Positions 44,542 to 54,640 of a stretch of DNA of 64,000 nucleotides are shown here, piece by piece. The stretch comes from an uncultured Alphaproteobacteria bacterium (GTDB lineage Bacteria > Pseudomonadota > Alphaproteobacteria > Rs-D84), in contig CALXMN010000005.1 of the NCBI GenBank assembly GCA_944389495.1, forward strand, positions 48,518-112,517, written 5' to 3'. Position numbers and translations under genes: made by a program. A model generated the notes under the pieces. The model was not told where the DNA came from. It was given only the letters and a program-made list of their open reading frames with translations, and did not search any database. How positions within the stretch are numbered: position 1 is the first letter of the stretch; each line of letters starts with the position of its first letter.

Positions 44542-44681
44542 TTTTTACCCCTTATTATTTACCTGATGGCAATGCCATTGCCATTTCGGTTTCGTTTAAC
44601 ACAGGTGCTATTTTGGCATAATTAAATGAAAAATCAAGTTTTTATTGAATATCTGTGTTTTAGTGTCTAAACTTATCCCCG

Positions 44682-45503
44682 ATGAACCAAAATAAACTAT
44701 CTTCCAGATTGCGTACAATCATTAAATCTGCGGCCGCGGCCGCGGTATTACCCGTGTTGTTCATCTATATTATGATTGCAAAGCCTGATTATTCCATTAT
44801 GAATGGATTGGCACACGTGGTGTTACCTGTGGCGAATTGGGTCGGGGATATTATAACCTGGCCGGTGCGCGCAATTGGTGCGGCGGTTGATAATGTTCGT
44901 GAATTGTCAAATCTGCGAACAGAAAATGAAGAATTGCGGGTCAGATTGGATGATGCGCTGCGAAACAGGGCTTTATGTGATGTTGCAATCGTGGAAAATC
45001 AAAAATTGTCGCGGGAACTGGATATTGTTCAATCTTATCCAAATGGTGCGGTTATTGCCGATGTTACATATGATAACACCGCATTTCATCACAGTACGTT
45101 TTTGATAAACAAGGGTAAAAAAAGTGGATTGGACAAAGGAATGGTTGTTTTATCAACCGATGGACAACTGGTCGGTGTGATAACGGATGTGGCATCCGGT
45201 TTCGCACGTGTTCGTGCATTAACAGATTCAAATACAAATATCGCCGTACGTATCGCCGGAACAGAAGTTTACGGTTTTCTGCAGGGTAATGGTTCAGACA
45301 CGCCAACAATCGGATTTCTTAGTGACCCAGAATTCCAGCCATCGATTGGCGTAAAATTGGTTACAAGTAATATAAGCGGTATTTTGCCAAATGATATTAT
45401 TGTTGGCGAAATGCTAAACGATACAGATGTACGCGTGCGCCGGCCACAAACACTGGCACGTGTTGTTATATTAAAATTTGATACACAAAACGAATACGAG
45501 TAA
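44682..45503 (+). CDS. mreC: Rod shape-determining protein MreC
   Basis: A 273-residue bitopic protein. One membrane helix (residues about 16-34, AAVLPVLFIYIMIAKP) is followed by a coiled coil ('VRELSNLRTENEELRVRLDDAL') and the double beta-barrel core ('DKGMVVLSTDGQLVGVITDV', 'VVILKFD'). It links MreB to PBP2 in the elongasome. Stop and mreD start overlap (TAATG). Confidence 0.95.
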   Translation: MNQNKLSSRLRTIIKSAAAAAVLPVLFIYIMIAKPDYSIMNGLAHVVLPVANWVGDIITWPVRAIGAAVDNVRELSNLRTENEELRVRLDDALRNRALCDVAIVENQKLSRELDIVQSYPNGAVIADVTYDNTAFHHSTFLINKGKKSGLDKGMVVLSTDGQLVGVITDVASGFARVRALTDSNTNIAVRIAGTEVYGFLQGNGSDTPTIGFLSDPEFQPSIGVKLVTSNISGILPNDIIVGEMLNDTDVRVRRPQTLARVVILKFDTQNEYE

Positions 45504-45961
45504 TGAAATATAAAATTATAAAAATTTTACGCGATGCGTTTCCTTTTATCGCCGTAATTGTTTTGTGGCGTCTGTCGGTTGCATTTTGGAATCCGGCCGG
45601 TATATTGGCGATTATTCCGATATTTTATTGTTCTTTTGTACGACCGGTACCGTGGTTTACGCCATTTGCAATACTGTTTTGTTTTTTAATAGATTATCGA
45701 TTTGATACATTGTTTTTCTGGACCATTATGTATTGTGTATTCTATGCAATTAATGGATTCCAGACGGTTTTTGATTTAACACGTGTTGATAAAAACGCAT
45801 TGAATATATTTATGATTTTCTTTGGCGTCGCAACATTTATATTATCAATAATTAATCTTAATGTGGCAAATTTAATGCGGGCAGTGTGGCTGTTTGCGTG
45901 GACATCCACACTGTATATTCCAATAACCGCATTGATTAAAAAGGTATATGATGATAGATAA
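45503..45961 (+). CDS. mreD: Rod shape-determining protein MreD
   Basis: A 152-residue membrane protein with about five hydrophobic helices ('FIAVIVLWRLSVAFW', 'FAILFCFLIDYRF', 'IFMIFFGVATFILSIINL'). The sequence is poorly conserved, as usual for MreD, and the call rests on size, topology and position between mreC and mrdA. It overlaps mrdA by 14 bases. Confidence 0.85.
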   Translation: MKYKIIKILRDAFPFIAVIVLWRLSVAFWNPAGILAIIPIFYCSFVRPVPWFTPFAILFCFLIDYRFDTLFFWTIMYCVFYAINGFQTVFDLTRVDKNALNIFMIFFGVATFILSIINLNVANLMRAVWLFAWTSTLYIPITALIKKVYDDR

Positions 45962-47726
45962 GGAAGTTGCACGTACCTTTGATCGAAGATCTGCGCTGTT
46001 TTTAACGGCGGGGGCAGTGTTAACGTCTGCGCTGGTGCTGCGTATGCTGCAAATGCAACTGTTTAACTATCGCGAATATACAAAAAAAAGTGAAAATAAT
46101 TCTTTTCGTGTTCAAATAAATATGCCTGAACGTGGACGCATTTTATCCGCCACAGGTACCCCCATTTCACGTGATGCGCAAACATACAGAATATATATTA
46201 TTCCAGAAGAAACACAAAATATAGATGACGTTATCACAACCGTTGCAAATGCATTGAATTTAAAAGAAAAACGTATAAAGCGTATATATGCACAAATAAA
46301 AAAACAGGCATCTTTTCAACCCGTTTTAATCAGTGAAAATTCAAATTGGTCCGAACTGGCCGCATTACAGGCAAAAAATATACCTGGGCTGCACGTACGA
46401 AATGCATTTTCACGCGTGTATGAAATGGGACCGGCCGGTGCCCAAATATTTGGATACGTTGGTGCACCGGATGAACCGGTTGCAAACGCACCCTTTTTTA
46501 CAACCGGAATTACCGGACTGGAAAAAAGATTTAACGATGAATTGGCCGGTATTGCCGGACAAACCGTTATGATTACAAATGCCGTTGGCCGTGTCACGGG
46601 CGAAGATAAAACACAATTTAGACCCGCCGTACGTGGTGGCGATGTTCGTACAACAATTAATGATATTGCACAAAAAACTATGTATGATGCACTGATGCAA
46701 CATCGCGCCGGATGCGGTGTTGCAATTGATATAGAAAATGGTGATATTCTGGCGATGGTTTCCACCCCCAGTTTTGACGCCAATATGTTCGGTGCAGATG
46801 ACGGCGAAGAATATATCGCATCGCTGCGTAATGATTATATGAAACCATTTATGAATAAAGCCATCGAAGGACTTTATCCGCCGGGTTCCACATTTAAAAT
46901 GGTTGTTGCTTTGGCCGCGCTGGAGGCCGGCGCCATAACACCAAATGAAAAAGTATTTTGTCCTGGATATTGGGACTATGGCGACAGACGTTATCACTGT
47001 TGGGAAGAAGAAGGACACGGTTGGGTCACATTGGCGGATGCATTAAAACATTCCTGTGATATATATTTTTATCAATTGGCATTGAAAATTGGTATCGATT
47101 CTATAAAAGAAATGGCCTTGAAATTGGGACTGCAAAACAAATATATGAATAATATCTTATCGCGTGAGATGGCCGGAATTATCCCGGACAGACACTGGAA
47201 AGAAGATGTAATCGGTTATCAATGGGTGCACGGTGATACAATTATTTCCGGCATAGGCCAGGGTTTTACACTGACCAATTGTCTGCAATTGGCAATTATG
47301 ATGGCACGTACCGCATCAAATCGCGTTATTGTGCCACGACTTATCGCAACAGATGAAAAACCAAAATTTGAAAAACTGGGGCTGCAACAAAAAAATATTG
47401 ATGCGGTATTACGTGGTCTGGAACAGGTTACAAAACGTGGTGGTACCGCTGCATACGGTGCAATAAACGTAAATGGCGCACGTATGGGCGGTAAAACGGG
47501 TACGTCACAGGTACGCAGTATTTCACGCGCAGAACGCGCCAGTGGTGTTTTAACCAATGAACAATTACAATGGAATATGCGTAATCACGGTTTATTTATC
47601 GGATATGCACCAACAAATAAACCCAAATATGCCGTATGCGCAATAACAGAACATTCCGGTGGCGCTGGGCCGGCCGTACGTACCGTCGCCGCAACTATGC
47701 GCGCACTGTTGGGGGATAAAAAATAA
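45948..47726 (+). CDS. mrdA: Penicillin-binding protein 2 (peptidoglycan transpeptidase)
   Basis: A 592-residue PBP2. After an N-terminal membrane helix (residues about 15-33), the pedestal domain is followed by the transpeptidase: SxxK at Ser314-Lys317 ('PPGSTFKMV'), 'HSCDIYF' (Ser369) and KTGT at 516-519. It crosslinks lateral wall with RodA. Start choice between the two adjacent ATG codons at 45948 is uncertain by one residue. Confidence 0.96.
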   Translation: MMIDKEVARTFDRRSALFLTAGAVLTSALVLRMLQMQLFNYREYTKKSENNSFRVQINMPERGRILSATGTPISRDAQTYRIYIIPEETQNIDDVITTVANALNLKEKRIKRIYAQIKKQASFQPVLISENSNWSELAALQAKNIPGLHVRNAFSRVYEMGPAGAQIFGYVGAPDEPVANAPFFTTGITGLEKRFNDELAGIAGQTVMITNAVGRVTGEDKTQFRPAVRGGDVRTTINDIAQKTMYDALMQHRAGCGVAIDIENGDILAMVSTPSFDANMFGADDGEEYIASLRNDYMKPFMNKAIEGLYPPGSTFKMVVALAALEAGAITPNEKVFCPGYWDYGDRRYHCWEEEGHGWVTLADALKHSCDIYFYQLALKIGIDSIKEMALKLGLQNKYMNNILSREMAGIIPDRHWKEDVIGYQWVHGDTIISGIGQGFTLTNCLQLAIMMARTASNRVIVPRLIATDEKPKFEKLGLQQKNIDAVLRGLEQVTKRGGTAAYGAINVNGARMGGKTGTSQVRSISRAERASGVLTNEQLQWNMRNHGLFIGYAPTNKPKYAVCAITEHSGGAGPAVRTVAATMRALLGDKK

Positions 47727-47729
47727 ACT

Positions 47730-48875
47730 ATGGCACGACAAACACGCGTTTCAAATGCCAATATGATGAGTTTTTCCGAAAAACTTGGCCGTTTTTCGTG
47801 GGCTATGTTTATACCAATGTGTTTAATATTGGCAATATCCATTGTGGTGCTGTATTCGGCCGGGGGCGGTGCGTGGCGACCATTCGCATTATCACAACTG
47901 ACCAAAATTGTACTGGGGTTTTGCGTATTCTTTTTTGCCGCATTTACAAATATAAAAACCTGGATAAAGTCCGCGTATGTTATATATGCAATCGCTTTAA
48001 TATTAATTATTTTGGTCACGTTCGTTGGACATACGGGTATGGGGGCACAAAGATGGCTGAACCTGGGGTTCTTTCACGTTCAACCATCAGAATTAATAAA
48101 AATTGCGCTGGTTTTGGCATTGGCAAGATATTTTGCCTGGATGAATTCGGTTGAATTATCACAACTTAAAAACTATGTGTTACCGGCGGCTATGTTATTG
48201 GTGCCATTTTTATTGATTGTGGCCCAACCAGATTTAGGAACCGCGTTATCACTGGGGATGATTACAATCGGGGTATTTTATATTGTTGGTGCACAAAAAA
48301 AATGGTTTATTATCGCAATTATATTGGGACTGATGGCGGCACCATTGATGTGGTATGGCGGACTGCACGATTATCAACGCGACCGTATAATAACATTTAT
48401 AAACCCGGATCACGACGCCCAAGGCGCAGGTTATCAAATTAACCAGGCAAAAATAGCGTTCGGGTCGGGCGGTATGCTGGGTAAAGGGTATATGGCCGGA
48501 ACACAATCACAACAATCTTTTTTGCCAGAAAAACAAACAGACTTTATTTTTACTATGCTGGGTGAAGAATTTGGTTTTGTTGGTGCGTTCGCGCTGTTGA
48601 TGCTTTATACAATCATAATACTTGTTTTATTTTGGTGTGCAAAAACGTGTCGTAATCGATTTGGACAATTGGTGTGTTTTGGTTTTATGTTGAACTTTTT
48701 TATTTATTATTTTATAAATATTTCTATGGTTCTGGGGCTTATGCCGACGGTGGGTGTACCTTTGCCGTTAATGTCTTTTGGCGGCAGCAGTTTGTTATCA
48801 CTGATGTTTGGATTCGGCCTGTGCCAGAACGCACATATTCACAAAGACCAACAATTATCCGCCAAAGGAAGTTAA
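47730..48875 (+). CDS. rodA: Peptidoglycan glycosyltransferase RodA
   Basis: A 381-residue SEDS protein with about ten membrane helices. 'KSAYVIYAIALILIILVTFVGHTGMGAQRWLNLGFFHVQPSELIKIALVLALARY' is the SEDS signature region, and 'FLPEKQTDFIFTMLGEEFGFVGA' with 'GVPLPLMSFGGSSLLSLM' are typical of RodA/FtsW. It polymerises lipid II with PBP2 (mrdA, 3 bases upstream). topA follows after four bases. Confidence 0.96.
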   Translation: MARQTRVSNANMMSFSEKLGRFSWAMFIPMCLILAISIVVLYSAGGGAWRPFALSQLTKIVLGFCVFFFAAFTNIKTWIKSAYVIYAIALILIILVTFVGHTGMGAQRWLNLGFFHVQPSELIKIALVLALARYFAWMNSVELSQLKNYVLPAAMLLVPFLLIVAQPDLGTALSLGMITIGVFYIVGAQKKWFIIAIILGLMAAPLMWYGGLHDYQRDRIITFINPDHDAQGAGYQINQAKIAFGSGGMLGKGYMAGTQSQQSFLPEKQTDFIFTMLGEEFGFVGAFALLMLYTIIILVLFWCAKTCRNRFGQLVCFGFMLNFFIYYFINISMVLGLMPTVGVPLPLMSFGGSSLLSLMFGFGLCQNAHIHKDQQLSAKGS

Positions 48876-48879
48876 AATT

Positions 48880-51141
48880 ATGAACCTGCTTATCGTTGAA
48901 TCACCTTCAAAGGCCAAAACAATTGAAAAATACCTGGGGGCGGGGTGGCGCGTTGTCGCGTCCGTCGGACACGTGCGGGATTTAGTCCCAGAAAACGGCA
49001 GTGTTGATACAAATAATGATTTTAAAATGCACTGGCAAATTATGCCGGGTAAAGAAAAACAAATTAAACTTATTATTGGTGAATTAAAAAAGGCCGATGC
49101 GGTATACTTGGCATCCGATCCCGATCGCGAGGGCGAGGCAATAGCCTGGCACATTTTGGATATTTTAAAGGCGCGACGTGCATTGGATGGAAAAAAAGTC
49201 TATCGTGTGGCGTTTCACGAAATTACAAAAAACGCTGTGATGGACGCAATTGCCCATCCACGTGAAATTGATAATAACTTGGTTGATGCATATCTGGTAC
49301 GACGTGCATTGGATTATTTAATTGGTTTTGGTATTTCACCATTGTTATGGCGGCGTAACCTTGGACGCAGTGCAGGACGCGTTCAATCTGTGGCGGTAAA
49401 ATTGGTCGTTGATCGTGAACGCGAAATAGAGGCCTTTAAACCCGTTGAATATTGGTCTTTGGCCGCAAATTGCGTAAAAGGAACAGATAAATTTAATGCA
49501 CAGTTATTAAATTTTGATGGTAAAAAAATTGAAAAAATGACCATCGAAAATAACGCGTATATGCAGGAAATACTGGAAAAAATTGGAAAACCGAATGTTT
49601 CAGCAAAGGTTATTTCAATTGATAAAAAGAAAACAACACGGCGCGCAAGCGCACCATTTACCACAAGTACACTTCAGCAGGAAGCCGCACGTAAATTATA
49701 TTTTTCATCCAAACGTACTATGGCAACCGCGCAAAAACTGTATGAACAAGGATTAATAACGTATATGCGTACCGATGCAACAAATCTGTCGGTGGATGCA
49801 GTTAAAGAAATTCGACAATATATTGAACGTGTTTATGGGAATGCCTTTGTGCCCAGTAAACCAAATGTATATGTTACAAAATCTAAAAATGCACAAGAGG
49901 CACACGAAGCAATTCGTCCAACACACTTTGACGATGAAATGCCAAAACTGGTTGGTGACGAAGCAAAATTGTATGAACTTATATGGAAACGTACAATTGC
50001 GTGCCAGATGACAAATGCCGAATTTGACAGTGTTTCCGCAGATATAGAAACAGAAAATCGCGTCGCAATATTTCACGCCGTTGGAACCACACGAACATTC
50101 GATGGCTTTATGCGCGTTTATACAGAAGATAAAGATGATGCGGATGATAATAATGAAACAAAATTGCCGCCATTGGCCGTTGGCGATAAAATCGAAATTA
50201 CTGAATTAAAACCCGAACAGCATTTTACACAGCCACCCGCACGATATACCGAAGCATCTTTGGTAAAAAAACTGGAAGAACTGGGTATCGGACGTCCGTC
50301 TACGTATGCAACAATTATGTCGACAATCGTTGACAGAAAATATGTCGAACAAGATAAACAAAGACGATTTCACCCGACACCCGGTGGATGGGTGATTTCT
50401 GCATATTTATCAAAGTATTTTCACGATTTAGTCGATGTAAACTTTACCGCAAAAACAGAAGATGCCTTGGACGATGTTTCAAATGGAAAACGTGATAAAC
50501 TTGATACACTGCGGGCATTCTGGGGACCTACTTCAAATATGATAGAAGGTGCACGTGGGGTTAAAACAACCGAAATTATTGATGTTATAAATGAAATTAT
50601 GCGACCACATTTGTTTGCAGATGGAAATGATACGTGTCCAAAATGTGGCGGAAAACTTGGAATAAAACTGTCCAAGTATGGCGCATTTATCGGATGTGAA
50701 AATTATCCAAAATGTGATTATACCGCACATCTTACAGATGGTGATGTGGCCCAAGACAGCAAAGAAATACCTGAAAAGCCCGAGGCGGTTAATATTGAAT
50801 TGGGTGATGGAATATCTTTTCGTATTGGGCGATTTGGTCCATATGTTACAAATGGTGAAAAAAATGTGCCGGCCAAACAATATACCACGGATACCATAAC
50901 ATTGGATGTGGCACGTGATTTATTAGAAAACGGTGTAAAAAAGGCAGAACCAATCAATCTGGGCGAAAATCCAAAAACAGGAAAACCTATATTTTATTAT
51001 CCAACCGCTCGATATGGTGCATATATATCATCAAATCGTGTAAATGTTTCGGTCAAAGAACAACCAAGTTTGGACACCGCAATCGATTTAATAAATAATA
51101 AAAAACCGTCAACAAAATTTAAAAGGAATACACGTAAATAA
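48880..51141 (+). CDS. topA: DNA topoisomerase I
   Basis: A 753-residue type IA topoisomerase from the ATG at 48880 (AAAGGAAG upstream). The TOPRIM domain starts 'LLIVESPSKAKTIEKYLG' with 'ASDPDREGEAIAWHI'. The active-site Tyr295 is in 'YMRTDATNLS'. One four-Cys zinc ribbon ('CPKCGGKLGIKL...GCENYPKC') and a C-terminal repeat with a basic tail (KFKRNTRK) follow; proteobacterial forms of about 865 residues carry more C-terminal domains. It overlaps dnaG by one base (TAATG). Confidence 0.96.
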   Translation: MNLLIVESPSKAKTIEKYLGAGWRVVASVGHVRDLVPENGSVDTNNDFKMHWQIMPGKEKQIKLIIGELKKADAVYLASDPDREGEAIAWHILDILKARRALDGKKVYRVAFHEITKNAVMDAIAHPREIDNNLVDAYLVRRALDYLIGFGISPLLWRRNLGRSAGRVQSVAVKLVVDREREIEAFKPVEYWSLAANCVKGTDKFNAQLLNFDGKKIEKMTIENNAYMQEILEKIGKPNVSAKVISIDKKKTTRRASAPFTTSTLQQEAARKLYFSSKRTMATAQKLYEQGLITYMRTDATNLSVDAVKEIRQYIERVYGNAFVPSKPNVYVTKSKNAQEAHEAIRPTHFDDEMPKLVGDEAKLYELIWKRTIACQMTNAEFDSVSADIETENRVAIFHAVGTTRTFDGFMRVYTEDKDDADDNNETKLPPLAVGDKIEITELKPEQHFTQPPARYTEASLVKKLEELGIGRPSTYATIMSTIVDRKYVEQDKQRRFHPTPGGWVISAYLSKYFHDLVDVNFTAKTEDALDDVSNGKRDKLDTLRAFWGPTSNMIEGARGVKTTEIIDVINEIMRPHLFADGNDTCPKCGGKLGIKLSKYGAFIGCENYPKCDYTAHLTDGDVAQDSKEIPEKPEAVNIELGDGISFRIGRFGPYVTNGEKNVPAKQYTTDTITLDVARDLLENGVKKAEPINLGENPKTGKPIFYYPTARYGAYISSNRVNVSVKEQPSLDTAIDLINNKKPSTKFKRNTRK

Positions 51142-52757
51142 TGCCAAAATACGACAGAAATTTTACCGATGAATTGCGTGAACGTCTGTCTGTTGTTGAT
51201 GTTGTTGGGCGCCGTGTACCACTGGTAAAAAAGGGTCAAAATTATTGGGGTTGTTGCCCATTCCATAATGAAAAAACCCCCAGTTTTTCCGTAAATGAAG
51301 ACAAAGGATTTTATCACTGTTTCGGATGTGGTGAACACGGTGATATTATATCTTTTGTGATGAAATCGGAAAATGTTGATTTTAAAACGGCGATTTCAGA
51401 ACTTGCAAATCAGGCCGGATTAAAAATGCCGGATTACAAACCAAAACCCGCCGCCCAGGTGGCACGTGAAGAATCTTATTATCAAATTATGTCGGGCGCG
51501 GCCGATATTTATCAAAAATTATTATTTGAACCATCTGGTGCAAATGCATTGGATTATGTGCATAGACGCGGTTTTAATGATAATATGATAAAAAAATACC
51601 GCATTGGTTATGCACCAAAAAATAATGTTATCGCAAATAAATTTGTAAATGTTAAACAGGATACTTTATTGGCCACAGGAATGTGTCGACGTGGCGAATA
51701 TGGTATGTATGACTTTTTTCGCGATAAACTGATGTTTCCTATATTTAATGCACGCGGACAAATTGTTGCCTTTTCTGGTCGCAGTTTGGACGGCAGTGAA
51801 CCAAAATATATAAACACAACAGATACAGAATTATTTCATAAACGACGTACAATATTCGGTTTTAATTTTGCACGTGATGCAATCCATCGCGCAAATCGAA
51901 GTATAGTAGTAGAAGGACAAATAGATGCCATTCAAATGCAGTGTAATGGCTTTCCAGAAACAGTCGCACCTTTGGGGACCGCATTAACCGAAGATCATAT
52001 TGCAATTCTGTGCAAAGCAAATCGTAATATCGTTTTCTGTTTTGATGGTGATGGTGCGGGACAAAAGGCTGCCGCACGGGCGTGCGATATAGTTATGCCT
52101 TTTTTGCGTGATACATCGGATGTAAAATTTGCATTTGTTACCGGTGGTAAAGATCCAGATGAAGTCTTGAAATCAGGCGGTACAGACGCAATGCGAAAAA
52201 TTATTGATAATGCAATTATATTAACTGATTTCTTGTGGAATCTTGCAAATGCCGGTTTTAATGTATCCACACCCGGTGGCAGAACCCAAGCAGAAAAATT
52301 TTTAAAACAAAAAACAGATAAAATATCTGATGTTCATTTACGTGCAGAATATGAACAAGAATATAAACAACGTATTTTTAATAATTGGCATAAATGGAAA
52401 AAACAATCGCAAAATCTGTCAAAATTTAACCTGCCAGAGGTTGATGGTATTACAAAAAATACCGTTATATTTATCGTAAACAAATACCCGGAAATTGCGG
52501 AAAGATATGGCGATTTTTTGGCGACATTGGGTATCGACTTTGATGAAAATGTACCCGATATGGATATGGATGAAAAATCAGCAGAAAAATATATCGTATC
52601 TTTAAAATTACAAAAATATATGTTACGCCTGCAATCAGAAAAGAAAAATTTAATGTCTAAATTACTTGCGGGCGAAGATGTGCGCGATGAAATTTCCGCG
52701 CTGGATACACGTATACTTGATGTTCAACAAAAAATGGATACACTTATTTCTGTTTAA
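51141..52757 (+). CDS. dnaG: DNA primase
   Basis: A 538-residue primase. The CHC2 zinc ribbon ('CCPFHNEKTPSFSVNEDKGFYHCFGCGEHGD') is at the N-terminus. The TOPRIM core has 'IVVEGQIDAIQMQCNGFPETVAPLGTALT' and 'VFCFDGDGAGQKAAARA'. The C-terminal third, which binds DnaB, is short: proteobacterial DnaG is usually 580-640 residues. rpoD, the frequent downstream partner, is absent; a terminator follows. Confidence 0.95.
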   Translation: MPKYDRNFTDELRERLSVVDVVGRRVPLVKKGQNYWGCCPFHNEKTPSFSVNEDKGFYHCFGCGEHGDIISFVMKSENVDFKTAISELANQAGLKMPDYKPKPAAQVAREESYYQIMSGAADIYQKLLFEPSGANALDYVHRRGFNDNMIKKYRIGYAPKNNVIANKFVNVKQDTLLATGMCRRGEYGMYDFFRDKLMFPIFNARGQIVAFSGRSLDGSEPKYINTTDTELFHKRRTIFGFNFARDAIHRANRSIVVEGQIDAIQMQCNGFPETVAPLGTALTEDHIAILCKANRNIVFCFDGDGAGQKAAARACDIVMPFLRDTSDVKFAFVTGGKDPDEVLKSGGTDAMRKIIDNAIILTDFLWNLANAGFNVSTPGGRTQAEKFLKQKTDKISDVHLRAEYEQEYKQRIFNNWHKWKKQSQNLSKFNLPEVDGITKNTVIFIVNKYPEIAERYGDFLATLGIDFDENVPDMDMDEKSAEKYIVSLKLQKYMLRLQSEKKNLMSKLLAGEDVRDEISALDTRILDVQQKMDTLISV

Positions 52758-52784
52758 AAAGGGCCGGTAAATACCGGCCCATTA
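52756..52784. terminator. Bidirectional terminator between dnaG and ychF
   Basis: GGGCCGGTA-AA-TACCGGCCC, a perfect palindrome flanked by AAAAA and ATTATTTATA, just past the dnaG stop. Confidence 0.8.
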
Positions 52785-52791
52785 TTTATAA

Positions 52792-53871
52792 TTAATTATT
52801 AAACAAGAAATGACAAATATCGCCATCCTGCATAATATATTCTTTGCCGACCAATCTCATTTTTCCGGCCTCTTTTACAGCAACCTCGCCGCCATAGTTG
52901 ATAAAATCATCCGGCGAAATTATTTCTGCACGAATAAATCCACGTTCAAAATCAGTATGAATTTTTCCGGCTGCCTGGGGCGCGGTCATTCCACGTGTAA
53001 TTGTCCAGGCGTGCGCCTCTTTGGGACCAACGGTATAAAATGTTTGCAAACCAAGTGTTGTATATCCGGTTCTTATAACCTGGTCCATGCCTGATTCGCG
53101 TAACCCCAAATCGTCCAAAAACATTTTACGTTCTGATGGATCAACAATTTGTGCAATTTCCATTTCTATTTTTGACGATATTACCAATACCGGTGCGGTC
53201 GCACCATATTTTTCGCGCACCACGTCGGAAAATTTATTACCCGTGGCGGCCGAATTTTCGTCTACATTACAAACATATATTACCGGCTTGGCAGTTAATA
53301 AATTAAATGGCGATGCATCAAGCCCAGATGCACGTGCGGGTGTACCACGTGATAATCCATCACGAATGCTGTTTGCATCCGACAACAACTTTATCGCATT
53401 TTTATCCAAACCGTGTGCCTTTTTTTCCAGATTTTTTATCTGTTTATCCAAACTTTCTATATCGGCCAACATCAGTTCTGTTTCAATTGTATCAATATCA
53501 TCCAATGGGTCTATGCGGCCATTTACGTGGACTATGTCATCATTTTCAAAACAACGAACAACGTGAATTATTGCATCTGTTGATAAAATATTGCCCAAAA
53601 ATTTATTTCCCAAGCCTTCGCCCGCAGACGCACCACGTACCAAGCCCGCAATATCAACAATTTCCAATTGCGTTGGTATAATCTTTTGCGATTTTGCAAC
53701 ATCCGCCAATTTATTCAGCACGGCATCCGGTACAACAACACGACCCGTATTCGGTTCGATTGTACAAAATGGATAGTTTTGCGCATCGGCCGCCGCACTT
53801 TGTGTCAAAGCATTAAATAATGTTGATTTACCAACATTCGGTAATCCAACAATTCCACAATTGAATCCCAT
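52792..53871 (-). CDS. ychF: Redox-regulated ATPase YchF (Obg-related)
   Basis: A 359-residue P-loop protein. 'CGIVGLPNVGKSTLFNALTQ' is the G1 loop. The NxxE in place of NKxD ('YVCNVDENSA') marks the ATP-preferring YchF group. 'IDIAGLVRGASAGEGLGNKFL'-type switch (here 'VDIAGLVRGAS') and the C-terminal TGS domain ('AHAWTITRGMTAPQAAGKIHTDFERGFIRAE') are present. AAAGGA lies before the ATG. The divergent SufD-like gene starts 27 bases away. Confidence 0.96.
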   Translation of the reverse strand: MGFNCGIVGLPNVGKSTLFNALTQSAAADAQNYPFCTIEPNTGRVVVPDAVLNKLADVAKSQKIIPTQLEIVDIAGLVRGASAGEGLGNKFLGNILSTDAIIHVVRCFENDDIVHVNGRIDPLDDIDTIETELMLADIESLDKQIKNLEKKAHGLDKNAIKLLSDANSIRDGLSRGTPARASGLDASPFNLLTAKPVIYVCNVDENSAATGNKFSDVVREKYGATAPVLVISSKIEMEIAQIVDPSERKMFLDDLGLRESGMDQVIRTGYTTLGLQTFYTVGPKEAHAWTITRGMTAPQAAGKIHTDFERGFIRAEIISPDDFINYGGEVAVKEAGKMRLVGKEYIMQDGDICHFLFNN

Positions 53872-53889
53872 CTTTAAATCCTTTATAAT
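53861..53889 (+). promoter_or_regulatory. Promoter of the SufD-like gene
   Basis: TTGAAT and TATAAT are separated by 17 bases, with the -35 inside the first codons of ychF. The predicted start lies 2-4 bases before the ATG at 53899, so the mRNA is probably leaderless. Confidence 0.65.
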
Positions 53890-53898
53890 GCAGTTAAT

Positions 53899-54579
53899 AT
53901 GTCATACCTGTGGAACGAATTCAATATAAAAACCTTTGATGCGGAAACCGTTGTTTATCGCGATGGCGTTTTTTGCCCAGAATTATCGACAATCGTTGGT
54001 ACGGATTTTCGTGAAAAATATGACAGACCAATTCATATAATTTATGTTGGTAATATTTCCGGGAATTGCCGGCTGGATTTAAATATTTTTGTTGAAAATC
54101 AACCCGTTTTTTTGTCTGCACGAATAAAAAATAAAAAGCCGGCTTTTTTTAACATTTTTATCAAAAATGCCGGGAAAAATTCAGAATTCCGTGGCCACGT
54201 TATGATTCACAATGAAAATAATCTTGGGTTTGAATGCCGGGCAATACACGCGGCCGAAAATACAACTGTTTTGGTTGATACAAAACTGGTTGCGGAACGT
54301 AACAGCATTTCAAAATTATCAGGTATCGCAGAAATAGAAAAAAATTGTGTCGATGTAAATTCAAATATCGCATTTTCTGCATTGGCCGATAAAAATGCAA
54401 GAATAGAATTTATGCCGGCACAACGAATTTGCGCCGTACCGGCATCGGCCGATCACAGTGCATCAATATATCATCCAACGGCACCACAAATTGAATACCT
54501 GCGCGGGGCGGGACTTGCCGGAAATGAGGTAAATGACGCATTACGTGAAGCATTTATGAATGACTTTTCATTGTTTTAA
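53899..54579 (+). CDS. Half-size SufD/SufB-like scaffold protein
   Basis: A 226-residue protein; SufD is usually 400-450. The C-terminal half has the SufBD pattern: 'SISKLSGIAEIEKNCVDVNSNIAFSALADKNARIEFMPAQRICA', then 'ADHSASIYHPTAPQIEYLRGAGLAGNEVNDALREAFMNDF', matching the usual 'H...IG...EEQLFYLQSRGL...A...L...F'. The N-terminal half is a run of beta-helix-like strands. The rest of the suf operon is not nearby. It may be a SufD remnant with function, or a divergent SufBD partner. It has several CCGG tracts inside the coding sequence. Confidence 0.7.
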   Translation: MSYLWNEFNIKTFDAETVVYRDGVFCPELSTIVGTDFREKYDRPIHIIYVGNISGNCRLDLNIFVENQPVFLSARIKNKKPAFFNIFIKNAGKNSEFRGHVMIHNENNLGFECRAIHAAENTTVLVDTKLVAERNSISKLSGIAEIEKNCVDVNSNIAFSALADKNARIEFMPAQRICAVPASADHSASIYHPTAPQIEYLRGAGLAGNEVNDALREAFMNDFSLF

Positions 54580-54583
54580 TTAA

Positions 54584-54612
54584 TAAAAAAATGCCCGGAA
54601 ACCGGACATAAA
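54584..54612. terminator. Bidirectional terminator after the SufD-like gene and rpmJ
   Basis: ATGCCCGG-AAA-CCGGACAT with AAAAAA on the left and AAAAATA on the right; on the minus strand CCGGGCAT is followed by TTTTTTT. Confidence 0.75.
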
Positions 54613-54640
54613 AATATCACCCCGCAATAGCGGTTCGGAT

